A stretch of DNA of 64,000 nt from Dolomedes plantarius (GCA_907164885.2 OU015495.1:2280808-2344807), one strand, 5' to 3'; shown: positions 1 to 12,339, counted from the first letter of the stretch. The notes: generated from the letters alone by a model not told the origin. Numbers and translations: made by a program.

Positions 1-62
1 CTTTAAAAACTTCCCGCTCTTTGTTTAAACGTTTGCCTTCCTTTAGGCAAGGGAAAAAAAAT

Positions 63-520
63 CAATAATTACAAGATAAAAATAACTTTTTATATACCAT
101 GTTTTTAATTTTTCTGTTGAATCATATAAACTTGACAATTCTATGTATTAATAAATACTTTTTTAAATTTTTTTTAATGAATTATCCCATCAACTTGAAA
201 GAAAATGAAGTTAATTGGAAGTTAACTTCTTGCGTTTAACTTTTCATTCCCATTCTGAACGATAGATGGCTGCACCAGTCTACAAAACAAAATTAACTGA
301 AAATAATAAAAACATGGTAAAAATCTGCTTAAAGATGGCTAAAAGTATTAAAGAATGCATTGTCATCGTGTTCTGAGCTATTCTAAAAGTTTCAAATGTC
401 TAGCTAGTCGGGAAGTTAGTTAAAAATCGATTGCAAGATTTGTACTGGACAAACAAACACACACACACAAACAAGAAAGCAAGTTAATAAAAACATGGTA
501 AAAATAGGCATTTGCTAACT
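63..520 (-). repeat. Interspersed repeat R1, copy 1
   Basis: About 450 bp that recur in inverted orientation at 21775-22200, 25828-27490 (split) and 60287-60800 (partial). Shared landmarks are ACCATGTTTTTATTAACTCG, GCAATCGATTTTTAACTAAC, GACTAGCTAGACATTTGAAA and GACTGGTGCAGCCATCT, read on the minus strand here. It has no coding capacity, and I see no terminal inverted repeats or tRNA-like promoter, so I leave its class open. It lies within the presumed intron upstream of the ABC-transporter exon. Confidence 0.75.
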
Positions 521-811
521 TGCGATCAACAAAATATGGGGGAAAAATTCCCCATAGCTTTAACATAGGGGTCGAATACGAGCGATGTCAACTTATGCCT
601 TAACATTTTTTGCTCATTTATCAGCATTTGCATCTTTCATTTGAAAGTTCGTTTTCCACTCGTTTGACTAGAGTTGTAAGGAATTTATTTGGAAATCGTG
701 AGGAGGGGACGCAAGACAAATAAAAATCAGCATTTCTAAATTAAGGCAACGATTTCACAAGCGCCGTAACACATTCGGGTTCGTTCCGATATTTTTCCAT
801 TTTATTCCCTA

Positions 812-1291
812 CTAGCGGCCCGTCCCGACTTTGTCCGGGTTGAACAAAATATTATACCAATAAATTTCCAGTTGATAGCCAATAAATTGCAAATCTTTTT
901 TTACCTTAATAATAACCTAAATAATACCTTAAATTAATTTTATGTTAGATAATAATTAAAATAAATATTTTAAAAGAAAAAGGCGTGCCGGAGAACGGCT
1001 AGGTTCGAACCGCTAGCGTCAGAACAGAAGCCCACCGCGATAGCACCCCGCTAAGGATCGTTGAAGATTTCGGCACAAAAAGCGGTAGAGGACAGTAGCG
1101 GTAAAAATGGAGATTGTTAGGATTAAGCCCCTAACTTTATTTCTACTGATTAGATATACATAATATATAGCCTATGTATATCTGGAATAATGTACCTTTC
1201 AAACAGTGAAAGAATTTTTCAAATAAGTACAGTGGTTCTGAAGATTACCCTCCACGTACAAAATCGCTCTCTCTTTATATATAAGTATAGC
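812..1291 (-). mobile_element. Helitron family B, non-autonomous copy in the last intron
   Basis: On the minus strand the copy begins with GCTATACTTATATATAAAG (the canonical first T is mutated to G) and ends CGGGCCGCTAG, followed by T. About ten bases before the CTAG 3' end is a hairpin CCC(G)GAC-AAA-GTC-GGG. A 5' TC, a 3' CTRR preceded by a hairpin, no target duplication and insertion between A and T are the Helitron hallmarks; all but the mutated first base are visible. Internally it carries a tRNA-like block (GGTTCGAACC near 1010) shared with the copies at 47-48.8 kb. Its 5' end stops only 26 bp before the next exon. Confidence 0.85.
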
Positions 1292-1317
1292 TAATTTCAA
1301 TTCCCTCCTACTTTCAG

Positions 1318-1529
1318 GTATCATCTGGCCCGTGGAAGCTATGCCTTTTTACTTAAAGCATCTGAGCTACTGTCTGCCCCTCACCCTCATCGCCAACACG
1401 ATGAGATGCGTCCTCTCCCGGGGGTGGAGCATAACAGACTACGGGATTTGGGACGGGTACTTAGTCGCACTCGCGTGGATTGTTCCTGTGGTCATCATAT
1501 CCAGTGTTTTCTTCAGATACAAGAAGTGA
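1318..1529 (+). CDS. ABC transporter, C-terminal exon (ABC2-type membrane domain, ABCG/ABCH-like)
   Basis: Terminal coding exon of a spliced gene. A pyrimidine-rich acceptor ending CTACTTTCAG at 1317 opens a frame whose first codon is split (two bases in this exon), then reads IIWPVEAMPFYLKHLSYCLP and ends with FFRYKK and a TGA at 1527-1529. The pattern W-P-x-E-x-MP followed by a helix, a loop with MRCxLSRGW, and a final hydrophobic segment with a short basic tail is the end of the ABC2 membrane domain of half-transporters annotated as ABCG20/23-like in arthropods. About 70 residues are encoded, including the last transmembrane helix (roughly residues 48-64). Nucleotide-binding domain exons must lie upstream of the window. 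G+C is higher than in the flanks, as expected for constrained coding sequence. Substrate cannot be inferred. ABCG versus ABCH assignment is uncertain. Confidence 0.85.
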
Positions 1530-1967
1530 AGGAAGAAGTGGCAAAATGACCCGTGAAGCAGCAAAACTATTTTTCCGAAAAACTGAAAAATAGAGGATGC
1601 CTATTGTGATATGTATATTTTAAAGACTGCTTCCGTTATTTAAATATGCTGTCGGTGTATCGTCCATGAAGCTATTTTCCAGAGAAATTATTTTTATTGG
1701 AATCTCCAGCCACTGTCAAAGAAGGCCAGTTCAGAGAGTATTTCGAAATTCCTTGCAGATATCTTATCTATCTCCTATTTAATGAACAAAAATATACAGA
1801 AACTAATTTCATTTTATAGAAGCTTCGTGCTCACGATCATAAATGCGATCAAGTATTCTGTAATTATTTTTTTTATGTAAATGGCGCCCTTATTTCTGCC
1901 GATCGCTGTATAATTGATTGCCTTTTATATATTATGCGTGGTCGAAGGTACCCAAAAAACTGTTTAA
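1530..1967 (+). other. Probable 3' UTR of the ABC transporter gene
   Basis: AT-rich sequence after the stop codon with no frame of interest. I see no AATAAA before the TTAA-flanked insertion at 1968. The first clear AATAAA is at 2333-2338, inside that element, so the real poly(A) site could be a variant signal here or could have been supplied by the insertion. Extent is a guess. Confidence 0.3.
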
Positions 1968-2685
1968 GGCGACAATGGACCTTCAGATTGACAAAAATAT
2001 GTCCCCAAAACGATTATTTTTTCTTTCAGAAAATGATTCTGCAATTCATCAGCTTTAAATTTTAAAAAAAAGTATGTTGATCCGATCATTATTTACCGAG
2101 TTATAAGTAATTTTTTCAAACGTAAACAATGGAAATGTTAGTCAAATTAAAATTGTGCATGATATTTTCTCAAAACAAGTTTTCATGTCGTTTCGGTAAG
2201 TTCAAAATGTTCCATGCGTCATAATTTTTCTTGAAGTTTCATAAAATTTCATAAAATGATTATTTATATAAGTTAGTATAAAACTTAGTAATCAATTCAC
2301 TATACTATTTTAAAACGACTTAAAATTTTTACAATAAAAAAAAATTTTTGATAAAATTTTGCATAAAATGACCTATTTTTATCCATTTCTTTTCTAGTTT
2401 TTATGAATATGACTATAAATCAAATATTGCTACTAACTTTTATTATAACTATATAAAGCTAGCTTAAGAAAGAAAATTAGATATCTGAGGCAAAAATTAA
2501 TGCGCATGGAGCATTTTTAAAAAGAGTAATTAACAAACTGATTTTAATTGATATCTTAATTAATTACATTCTGATATTTTTTAAATTTAGAATTTCCATC
2601 TCTAAACAACACTGTAAAAGTATACAAAATTTCATAGCAATTGGTTAATAAATAAAAAAAAAGTTTTTGATGGTCCATTGTTGCC
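1968..2685. mobile_element. Inverted-repeat element flanked by TTAA (piggyBac-like MITE candidate)
   Basis: Left end GGCGACAATGGACC and right end GGTCCATTGTTGCC form a 14-bp inverted repeat with one mismatch, each bounded by TTAA (1964-1967 and 2686-2689). TTAA duplication is the piggyBac signature, but these ends are not the CCC-type typical of known piggyBac families, so the assignment is tentative. The interior is AT-rich and non-coding. Just beyond the right end, a minus-strand stretch (2690-2768) reads MVYQNEVRNRTRELLFGAPF and could be a gene fragment, which I do not recognise. Confidence 0.5.
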
Positions 2686-2769
2686 TTAACAATCTTGTGT
2701 GCTTCTTCAAACGGCGCTCCAAACAACAGCTCTCTGGTTCTATTCCTTACCTCGTTTTGATACACCATT

Positions 2770-5137
2770 TTGTTATTTATATTAGTTTACGAACATTTTA
2801 ACAGAATCACAAGTTTTACAAAGGACTTGTAAGCTAATTCTTGTTTCATTGGTTAAAAAAATTTCTGTGCATATTGCCTTTCATTTCAATCCTTCTATAA
2901 TGTTAATAATTGATATTAAAAATGAAACACTGTGATTGAATATTGCTTAGATGTTTTCTTGGCTATTGCGTTTTCATTTCACCCCTTTCCAGCGCTACAG
3001 AATTTGCCGTTAAATGTTAAACATGACTATTAAACACTGCTTCTAATTTTTTCAAATCTTACTTTCTCATTGTTTCCAAATTGAATGAAAAATGGAACGA
3101 TATGCGTATAAATCTGTATGCTAACATGCCCACATTAAACTGTATTAATATCATTAAACTCATATCCATTATTCAAGCACTATTTTTATTTCTGCGTAGT
3201 AAAGAAGATCTCACCTCCAAAGCTTCACGAACAATGATATACGTTCTGTAGAATGAATTTAATCAATCCCGCAACTCCTTGATGGCCTTGATATAGTATA
3301 TTTCAAATAAAAACGCCTAAACCTTATCCAAACCTTAATAGAATGAAATCATCCAATTACTAATATCCTTACTCGGTGCATTTTATTTATGCAATGGGGT
3401 AGATTAAAGCAGATAAAATTTGTAATCACTTTGGAGACATGAAAAGCTTAACGTAAAGGAAGTATTGCTTTGAGAGAATATCGATGAATAACAGGTCATC
3501 AAGAGGTTTTGTTTTACAATAGAGATCTTTAATCAAAAATTGTAATTAGGATCTATAAGTGAAAATTTATTTTTTTTATTAGACATAACGAATTATAAAA
3601 TTAATCTTTTTTTCATCGGTTAAACTTTAGAAGAAGAAAATCGAAAATGAAACGATTCTTTATTGCGAAACTGGTGTTAATATTTATGCTTCACTATTTT
3701 TATATTGAATAGAGTAAGATTAATATAAAGCGATATACTTTATTTCAGATTTCCTTGAATAATAAATTAGAAGCAGTTTATACAAAAAGTCATAGATCGG
3801 GCGATGTAAGACCTTTTTTACTTAAAAAGCTCACTTAGAGGAATTTCAAATTCTTTGAGAAGTTAAAGAATGGAGTAACAATTTTTTTTTTTTTTGTGTC
3901 ATTATCAATATTTTTTTCTTAGCACGTACCATTACGTGATCTTAAACGAGTTCCTTTTGTTTTTAGTTTAACAGGAATTTTAAGTTCTTGTCCTACATGT
4001 TCATATTATAAAAAATTGTGAAAATGCTTGATTTTACAGGAGTTTCCTGAACAGATAAATTATACTAAATGTTATACGCTGTTAATTATATATTATTTAT
4101 ATGTATATTTTGGTATAATAAAAATCAATTTGTATATTTTGTCAGTCTTTTATTGGAATAAATAACACTAATTTTTGTTCCTGAAATGTCATAATATAAC
4201 GACATTTCAATCTCCTATTAAGCCAAGAAAAGTGTATATTTTTATACTTATGATTCAGGACTTTTTATTTTATTTAAGCTTTGTCTACGCACACGTGTTT
4301 GTGTAGGTGTTTATATATATAAAATGACTCTGGTGGGAAAAAAAGTAAAATAAGTACCTAATTTAGAATCCACTTTTATTGTAATAATAAATTCATGAAG
4401 CTTACATTTCATACGTAGAAAAAAAATGAGTTTCGTAGACTTTCGTAGAAAATTTACTGGCATAACCATAATTATGCATCCATCAGCAGATATGATAGAC
4501 AAAATTATTTGCTTTAAACAGATGCCGGGTCTTCGACCGTCATATCGTTAACCAATTTGCCTCTCAATATATTTTTACTCTACTTTTTAAGTCTTCAGTG
4601 AACTTCAGTTGTCCAAATTCTCTGCCATCAAAGGTTGACTGAAGTCGCACAGTATAAAGTACAAAAAAATAGAGATAACAAATTTAAAACAAAATAAGTG
4701 GGCACGGAAACAATTATACCCTGTCAGAAGGCGAATCTTTATATACATGGCAAAATCTAGAATGGAGGAGTTTGATGAGAGAATATAATCCCAACTTTTA
4801 TCCTTAGCAGCACTGGTTAACTCCAACTTTCTGTTAATTCTGAAGGAATGTTCAATCAGTAATCTTCACGTGTGCAAAGACACGGCCTTTAAGGTTTTTG
4901 AATAGTATTTGAACAGTTTTTTTAAATTATGGGTTCCATTAAAATTATATTCCCCCAAAAAGTTGTTATTATGTAGACTGATAAGTTTCTGCAATAGAAC
5001 AGTCAGCATTTTTCTTTATTCTAGTATAAACTGGATAAGTAATGGTCAAAAGCTGCATAACAGCCCCTAGTAATCAAACACAAGTTCTGATTTGTCAACA
5101 CCTCTAGATTATTAATCACATTGTCAGCATCATATCT
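2770..5137. other. AT-rich sequence, nothing recognised
   Basis: Long AT-rich stretch with homopolymer runs (for example T-runs near 3885) and many stop codons in all frames. I see no repeat family shared with the rest of the window and no credible gene. Confidence 0.5.
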
Positions 5138-5380
5138 GTGTTTGCTGTGTAAAGGTTGATAAGTCCAAAATGGTCTAAAATGAGTTATCAAACCAGGCAT
5201 GTTTGAATAACCAAGGGCTACTGCAGGGTACAGAAAGCTAAATCCAATTCCACCCCTAAATATTTTTATTCATCAGTGAAAATTAGGGATATGCGAAACA
5301 AAACACAAACATGTTAGTTTTCAATCCCGTTTTTCTCAAAACTACGATTTTGGAATTGACATCCTTTACACAGCAAACAC
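5138..5380. mobile_element. Short inverted-repeat element (MITE candidate)
   Basis: GTGTTTGCTGTGTAAAGG at the left end is exactly complementary to CCTTTACACAGCAAACAC at the right end, giving 18-bp perfect inverted ends around about 240 bp of non-coding sequence. A possible ATAT lies close to both ends but is not cleanly adjacent on the left, so target duplication and superfamily are unresolved. Confidence 0.55.
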
Positions 5381-7250
5381 ATATATGTCAATATTTGATA
5401 ATTTTACAGTAAGTAAGAATACGTCTGATATACGTAAAACTTATAAGTTGTCTCCAATGTCTTTCTGCCACATCGCTATTTACTTCCAGGGAGTCTTTTG
5501 TATGGGAAGCCTATCTTCAACTTTTCTGTGCTTTCTATCTACTCCAGGTTAACTTTGGGTCAAAGGACACAACTTTGGTATGTCACGAAGTCTGGTCGCG
5601 TAAAACTGGTAAACCCTGATGAAAACCGATTATTTTATTTATCAAAGCGTCTTTATGAATAGCTTCAGGGACACGTAAACAAGGACATACTTCTGGGAAT
5701 ATGACCAGGGAACTTGACATATGGGTGTAAAAGAACAGAGAAAGATTAAATAACAACAGAATAGTAAAAAACAGAAAAGTACAGAGAGTCATTGTCCCAT
5801 CGTTCTTATAGTAGTAACCGACATGGCGAATATAAAGCAGTAATTAAAAATAATTTTGTTTTGCATCTGCATGCATCAGTTATTTTCCCCGTCGTCGACC
5901 TGAAACACATGATGAAATATCATTTGACAAGTTTTTGTATATCCTTGCGACAAGCCCATTGAGACTGCCTCTGGTGGCTTTCAGCTTCCTACAGAGCATT
6001 GAAACATCCTTTAAATTCGGAGATAGGAGACAGTCAATAAGGTCCAAGATGGTATAGAGTGGTCGGATGGTTCGAGAATTCCCAGTTGAAACTTTCACCT
6101 AATAGTCTTGTTTTTATAGGAACGAGCATTGTGTGTGAAGATGACGCATTTACCCAGTAGGCTTTTTCTGAGATTCTGAATCGCCCGACGCAACTGTATT
6201 GTGGCAGCAACGAACACCCCCCCCCCCCCCCGGAAGACATTTGCTATGACTCTCCGGGTTGAGAGGATCTGCTTGAAATTTTCCGGTGTAGATGCTAATC
6301 AAGGGTGGTGCCAGTTAATGATGATGATGGTCATTAACTTGATGGTCTGCAATTCAGTTGATTCGCAAATATGTACGCATGTATAATTTTGCGTGTTGCC
6401 TCTAGAAAAAAAAAAAAGCTATTTATTTCTCAGAAGAATAGAAATGAAATTTTGTCAAAACATCCAGTTTGACTGCATTTTATTTCGGCTATTATCTTCG
6501 AGTGATTATGTGCTAACTTGACATGTCACCTCTCTATAACACGAAATTAGGCCCTATTTCCTGTCTTCAATGAGGAAACAAAAAAGCATGAGGAAATGAT
6601 GAGATTGGATGAAATGGTGCTGTAAAATTCCGATTGAGTAAAGCAGGATGTCTCTCTTTTTTTTATTAGGTCTCGCAAAATACGGACCACTAATAATATA
6701 TCTATCTAAGTTTATGTTTCGCCCTTGCGCAGAGTGCTAGTCATATGCCATTATTATGCTTCCATTTGTTTCAGTCACATTTCGTATTTAGCAACATGAT
6801 CTTATTTGTAGAAGGTTATTTGACGTAGCTGGGAAGAGAGAAAAGTTGCTGATTCTTGTATCTACAGTCTATTTGCGTTCTACCTTTCTTAGAATGAATC
6901 ATGTAGATTAGTTACAATAATTACAATCTATTTTAAATGCAGAAAAAAATAAAATGGGATCAGAAAAAAATGTTAATTTTTTTTTTTTTACAAAAATTAG
7001 AAACTTCAGGATATCAAAAAGTGAAATGCATTCATATGCATTTCCTTCTGTAATACAGTGACTTCTGAATTCAAGGCTTGGAAGACACGGCATTTTACAG
7101 ATTCTTGATATTTAGTACCACACGATCCAAAACACTGGAGTTTTATTGTTATACCACAATATAATAATAATAAAACCGCTCAAAAGGTTAAACTTAGAAT
7201 ATTCGAACACAAGCCTAATTTCACAAATTGATATTCATACGAACATAAAT
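5381..7250. other. Non-coding sequence with a C-run
   Basis: No gene is supported. A run of 14 or so C residues near 6218-6231 and several A or T runs are the only notable structure. Short open frames on both strands around 5880-6240 look accidental: they overlap, lack codon bias and match nothing I know. Confidence 0.45.
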
Positions 7251-7260
7251 GAAAGGCTTG

Positions 7261-7842
7261 GGTTTGGTATCATTTGGAGCGCTACGGTCAACTTTTGCTA
7301 CACGAGGGCTAATTAGACCAGGACCTACTGCTTAAAGTCGATTCCGAACGGCTACAAACGTCTATAACAAGGGTGGAGCTCGAACCCACAGATTTTGGTA
7401 CCGAATGCCAGCGCGATAGCCATTCGCAGAGCCTGACTAAGGCAGGGGCATACGGGGCAGTTGCCCCGGGCCCCCACATTAGAGGGGGGCCCCCAAATCG
7501 AATAGAAAGAAATTTACTTTACGTATCCTTCTTTAATGAACTTTTTTAGATGTGCTATATCCCTTTTAATGGTGGACATAGAATTGTCAGAAAATCAATA
7601 AAAAGGATAGAACGATATTTCGTCTGACCATTATTGGAGGGGTGGGGGACTTGATAGCTATTTTAGGTTCTAGTCAATTTTCTTGTTATATATCTATAAT
7701 GAGGTGAAAAATTTAAATACCTCCATAAAGTTCGGTTCTTCATTACTGAAGTAGTGAAGCAGAGGGGGCCCCCCAAAGAAGTTTTTGCCCCGGGCCCCAA
7801 TTAGGCTAAGTCGGGCCCTGGCCATTCGGCCATTGTCCGGTT
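7261..7842 (-). repeat. SINE-A copy 1 (tRNA-derived), split by a hAT MITE
   Basis: Minus-strand SINE whose promoter-like B box reads GGGTTCGAGCTCC, followed by a body containing GTTCGGAATCGACTTTAAGC and GTAGGTCCTGGTC. The same body recurs at 38165-38340, 39531-40190 and about 55430-55766. The copy is flanked by an 11-bp direct repeat GAAAGGCTTGG (7251-7261 and 7844-7854), the target duplication expected of a LINE-mobilised SINE. A hAT element sits inside it at 7427-7820. Confidence 0.8.
7427..7820. mobile_element. hAT MITE (CAGAGCC... ends) inside SINE-A
   Basis: Ends CAGAGCCTGACTAAG and CTAAGTCGGGCCCTG form a 15-bp imperfect inverted repeat. The 8-bp sequence GCCATTCG flanks both sides (7419-7426 and 7821-7828), the hAT hallmark. 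Removing the element and one duplicate restores a continuous SINE-A. The subterminal regions are G/C-rich blocks (GCCCCGGGC) also seen in the related element at 39608-40154. Confidence 0.9.
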
Positions 7843-7978
7843 GAAAGGCTTGGTATTCGGCCTTTCCCCCTAAGAACTATGATTTATAGTGATCATTTTT
7901 CGCTCTTGCTTTATATAAATATACACGCAGGGACAAAATGCATAAAGTTTGCCAAATAGGAAGAGATTAAATCAAATA

Positions 7979-8148
7979 CAGTGAAACTTCTCTATGGCGG
8001 CCAGTGATGGTTCCGAAAAAAAGTGGCCGTTTTGAGGAGTGGCCATGAAAAGAGGTATCTTCTTTCATATTGGCTCTATGGAGTTTTGAATCGGTTGTGG
8101 ACAAAATATGGCCGTTTAGAGGGGTGGGAGGCTAGAGAAGTTTCACTG
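7979..8148. mobile_element. Tigger/mariner-like MITE, TA duplication
   Basis: Inverted ends CAGTGAAACTTCTCTA and TAGAGAAGTTTCACTG bounded by TA on both sides (7977-7978, 8149-8150). About 170 bp, non-coding. A shorter member of the same family, in opposite internal orientation, is at 11677-11762 and shares the interior motif GGTTCCGAAAAAAAG. Confidence 0.85.
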
Positions 8149-8998
8149 TATCTCCAGCATTCAGGTGTCCATGGACCTCTGTGGTAGCCTGGAACGCTTG
8201 GACCAGGGTACAGGTAGCCCAAGCTTGGCCAATTTGGCATTCTTTATGCACTTTATGATCTTGTGCATCAAGGTTTTTACCACAATTCGTGATAGACGAG
8301 GTTCTTTCCGAAGAGGGCTGGATGCATCTCGTCAGCCGCTAGTAAAAATTCAGGAATACTGCATTACGAATTCTTTTCCCCTTCTAGGGTAAGGGTGAAA
8401 CCTAGGTCTAAGGCTACCTGTATGCCGGAGGTGCATGCATTTGCCCATTTGCTTTATGTATTCAGTGGTCCATATCTTTTGACTATTTGTTAAATTCTCA
8501 CTAGGATTTCTTTTTGCCGGAAGTACGCCAGATCTCTTCGGGTCATCGTTTGAACAAGATTTCTCATTCATATCGGAGGAAATGCCACCAATTTAGTAAT
8601 GGGAGAGTTCGGTTTATCTGATTGACAAAATGCTATTACTGAATTTCCTTCTGATACACCCCATACAACGCTGTTGTCTCACTACCACTGCATGGAGCTC
8701 AGAACAGAAGATTTTAGAGGATAATTGATTTGTTGTATGTCAAAACTGTTCCTCAAACCATATCATTTCAAGAGTAACCCAGCCACCCCTTCCCATATAT
8801 GCATACTGATAATGTACACCCCATGCTGCTGTACTTTTTCTAAATAGAAATTGCGTCTTTCGTGTTAATGCGGCCTCCGTGATCTTCTCTTGCGGCCTTC
8901 ATAAAAGCTAGCATTTGTATTAATTAATGTTTAATTATATAGATTATATCAATTTCCAAATCAATAGAATTAAATAAAGAACGGCATGAATGTATGTA

Positions 8999-9060
8999 CA
9001 GTGTCGGTCAAAATAAAGTTGACATTTTGAAATTGTTGTCTAAAGTCGCTACAGTTGTAT
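8999..9060. mobile_element. Isolated Tc1-type terminal sequence
   Basis: TA followed by CAGTGTCGGTCAAAATAAAG resembles a Tc1/mariner terminus. No matching inverted copy was found downstream within the next kilobase before the Helitron at 9375, so it is at most a truncated end. Neighbouring 8151-9374 is otherwise featureless. Confidence 0.3.
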
Positions 9061-9374
9061 ATTTATCCAAATGAGCTTACTTTACCTTGATTGAATGATA
9101 CTTTAACTACACTTTATATGAAATTTAATGCTCAGAGTTTCTTAGCAATACTACCAGACATGTTATATGATCTCTACACAAAAACTATTTTCTTACTATT
9201 ATTGTTGTGACTGACTCCATGTACGTTAAAACGTATTATTTTTTCTGCAAAAAAAATAATAATTAATGATTAATGTTATAACAAGTTTTTATCCTTATGT
9301 GAATACAAAGATATTTTATATTGTAACTTTTTATGTCAAATAATATATAAATAAGGACTTAATATTTTTTGTTA

Positions 9375-9876
9375 TCTATATATATAAAACAGTTCCGTAA
9401 CTGACTCACTGACATACAACGCATAGACCAAACCGCTGGACCTAAAGGGCTGAAACTTTGCATGGCGATTCTTCTTATAGTGTAGGGGAGCACTAAGAGA
9501 GATTTTTGAAAAATTCTTCTTAGATTTTTTAAAATTGAATTTTTAAGTTGTTTTTGTAACTTTTTTTATGTTTGCATTTAAAATAATAATTTGAGGGTTA
9601 TAAAATTTATATCACGAGAAAGATCGTAAAAATTCCTTTAAAATGAAATTTTTTTCGAACCTTTACCTCGATTTTCTGATTTTTGGAGAATTTTTAAAGA
9701 TTAAATTTTAGAATTTAATTTATTAAATGCCGATCACGTGATTTCTTTTCCTAGTACTTTAAATAAATTTATCGTCACGTGCATAACAACTAAATAGACA
9801 AAAACATATTTTTTTTCTTTCTAATGCAGCAGACGATTGAATATTATCCAAAAAAATATCCCTCACAAATTTTTTC

Positions 9877-9925
<49 letters not shown>

Positions 9926-10056
9926 CATCAATTGTATACATTGATCGTCGCATTTATTATAAATATATATATTTATTTTTTTGGCATTAATTGCATACAT
10001 TGACCGTTGTATTTAATTTGAATGTACTCCGTAGCGAAGCGCGGGGTTTCAGCTAG
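9375..10056 (+). mobile_element. Helitron family A, copy 1
   Basis: Begins A|TCTATATATATAAAACAG and ends GGTTTCAGCTAG|T, with the hairpin CCG-TA-GC-GAA-GC-G-CGG just upstream of the 3' CTAG. A 5' TC, 3' CTAG and A|T target with no duplication identify a Helitron. There is no RepHel coding region, so it is non-autonomous. An internal (AT)n expansion lies at about 9880-9922. Further copies lie at 18692, 38546, 44567, 55767 and 62153. Confidence 0.9.
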
Positions 10057-11190
10057 TTTTTCTATATAATGCACCAAATTGTTAAAACTATATCTAAGTA
10101 TAATAATTTCATAAAAGTCGCATTTATAGGTTCATCAACATATGCGGCCTCCTTTATTACTACCTAATTTACATGTGGCCTCTAATGGTAAAAAGGTTCC
10201 CCACCTCTGATATCGACTATACATACCGGAAGAAATATCTCTAATATCTTTTATACGAACGAAACAATTTAATTATCTCCCATGCTGTTGGAAAGAAAAT
10301 TATGAATTAAGTCAATACTAAGCAAAAATATACTAAGCGAATCTTTGCAATATGTTTTAGCACAGCAAATTATAAAGTTAAAGACGTATTCTAGAAGTGC
10401 CTCATCTTCTAACTATGCAAGGTGTAACCTCCATCCTTGGAAAAGAATCCACATTATCAGCAAAGGAAATGAATCTGATTCCTGACGTCGAAAGCAATGG
10501 TCGGAAACACGTGCATACGTGACTTCCCGACAGTGTCTCGACTTTTCATTTTCCGTATAAGTGAAGCACTTTCGACTTTGAAAAAAAAAAGCATATGTGA
10601 TATAAACTTTTTATGAATAAACTGTTCCACCATGTTGTCATACAGTATGCCTACAATTCAAGTTTTTAAAGAGAATTGATTCCCCATCGTATTGTATAGC
10701 ATGGAGAATTGTGACATCCGTGAAACATTTTGACCTCGGGTTTTCACGGATTGTCACTTTTGAGATCTTTAGAGCGCTAGAATAAACAAAAATTAATAAA
10801 TGAAACGCTGAAGGTTGTTTATCTGTAAGTAACTTAGTCAATTAATTTGATGTGCGTGCTTAATAAGTAATCAAATTAAGGATTCTGGAACTGAAATTTT
10901 TAAACTGAAAGATTTTAATTAGAACTTTCAGTTTCAAAGAGATACAGAGCATGGAGCTAACAACTTCAGAGACGGATTGGACAATATTTTTAGCAATATT
11001 TTCGACAATAACAATCTTGGTCATATTTTCTCCATCGATATAAAAAAATTGAGAAAGGTTGCCAGTATTAATGTGGGTTTGTCAACACGTTTATCAAATA
11101 TGCTAAAATAAATGTTTAAAAAAATACTTTAACTCAACCTGTAAAAGATACTTAACTATTTGGATTTCGAATGAGCAATAGTACCTTTTC
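10057..11190. other. Unassigned sequence
   Basis: No recognisable gene or repeat boundary. Short frames are scattered and unsupported. Confidence 0.4.
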
Positions 11191-11194
11191 CCAC

Positions 11195-11370
11195 CCTCTC
11201 TGATTTCACAGGACTTTCTGGTCTACAGATTTAAGTGCTCATATCCAAATAGGATTTTAATAATCTTTAATGGGGATACGATTTTGTGCCAGGACTGAGC
11301 GTCGAACCTGGATCTTCTCATCTCCTGATATCTCATCTATTGAGATATCTGAGCGTTGGGATGAAGTTTT
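11195..11370 (-). repeat. SINE-D fragment (tRNA-like)
   Basis: Contains GGACTTTCTGGTCTACAGAT and a minus-strand B-box-like CAGGTTCGACGCTC. The same order of blocks occurs at 57020-57255 and at the right edge of the window (63800-64000), so this is a diverged copy of one tRNA-derived SINE family. Confidence 0.55.
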
Positions 11371-11676
11371 GTTTTCGGTCACTTTCCTCACATCACAAGC
11401 TAGAATAATTTTGGTCGTTGCTCTTTACAAAAATTAAGAAGATATTTAATAGGTAATTGGAATATAGAGATCGCTACACTTAATGAAATGAAAGCAAACA
11501 GAGAAAATAGAAAAATGTAGTAGTTTTTTAAAACATTTCCTGTGTTTTCAAAGATTTAATGTTATCCATTACCCAGTAACATACATATCTAAGCTTGCTG
11601 CATTAAAAGTATGTTAGAGAAATAGAATATGTTATTGAATCTTTATGAATTAAAAAATCTTAAACAATATAAAATA

Positions 11677-11762
11677 CAATGAAACTTTTCTAGCTGGCTA
11701 CTCCTATTCGACGGCCCCTTTTTTTCGGAACCATTGCTAGCCGCCTTAGAGAAGTTTCACTG
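11677..11762. mobile_element. Short Tigger/mariner-like MITE
   Basis: Ends CAATGAAACTTTTCTAG and TTAGAGAAGTTTCACTG, flanked by TA at 11675-11676 and 11763-11764. At 86 bp it is an internally deleted relative of the element at 7979-8148. Confidence 0.8.
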
Positions 11763-12339
11763 TATTTGATAAATTTTTCCATCCTGTTGTAAGATGAGAG
11801 TGCCTTCTAAGAAAACAGAATGGTTTGTGTTTAGTTACTATCCTTCAAGGCCATTCACTTTGGAGTGACATGGTTTATATTCTAGCTTGCACTTTCGCAG
11901 ATGTGAGTATTACTACTAAAAATACAAGCGCTGTGATTCTCGGAACAGAAATAAGTACATCTAAAATGGAAGAACAAACAATTTTCTTTCCGCAGCTAAG
12001 CTTCCTCTTTGTTTTCTCACTTTAACCGATAAATGCTCCAGTGGTTAAATAAGCAAATCCTACTTTATCACTCACTACTGTTTCAAACTGAAAGGGAAAC
12101 ATAAGCCTTGGATTCCTAGGGAAATTTTATTTTTTAATAAAAGATCCAGACCCTTTTCAATTTGAAGTATTACTACAATAAGAAACGAATAAAAACAAAC
12201 TTTAAACCCAATGCTTCAAAATACGAAATCATTTTCATATAAATGAACTTCTGAGATATATTCAGTATGACCTATTTATTTACTGAAACTTTTCCTTTCA
12301 AGTAGATTGAAAGCAACTGATCAAAAAAAAATTTTTCTT

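Noticed and set aside
6215..6232. C-run as a structural or regulatory site
   Set aside because: Homopolymers of C or G also occur near 15944, 24173, 42840, 50212 and 53877; this looks like ordinary simple sequence.
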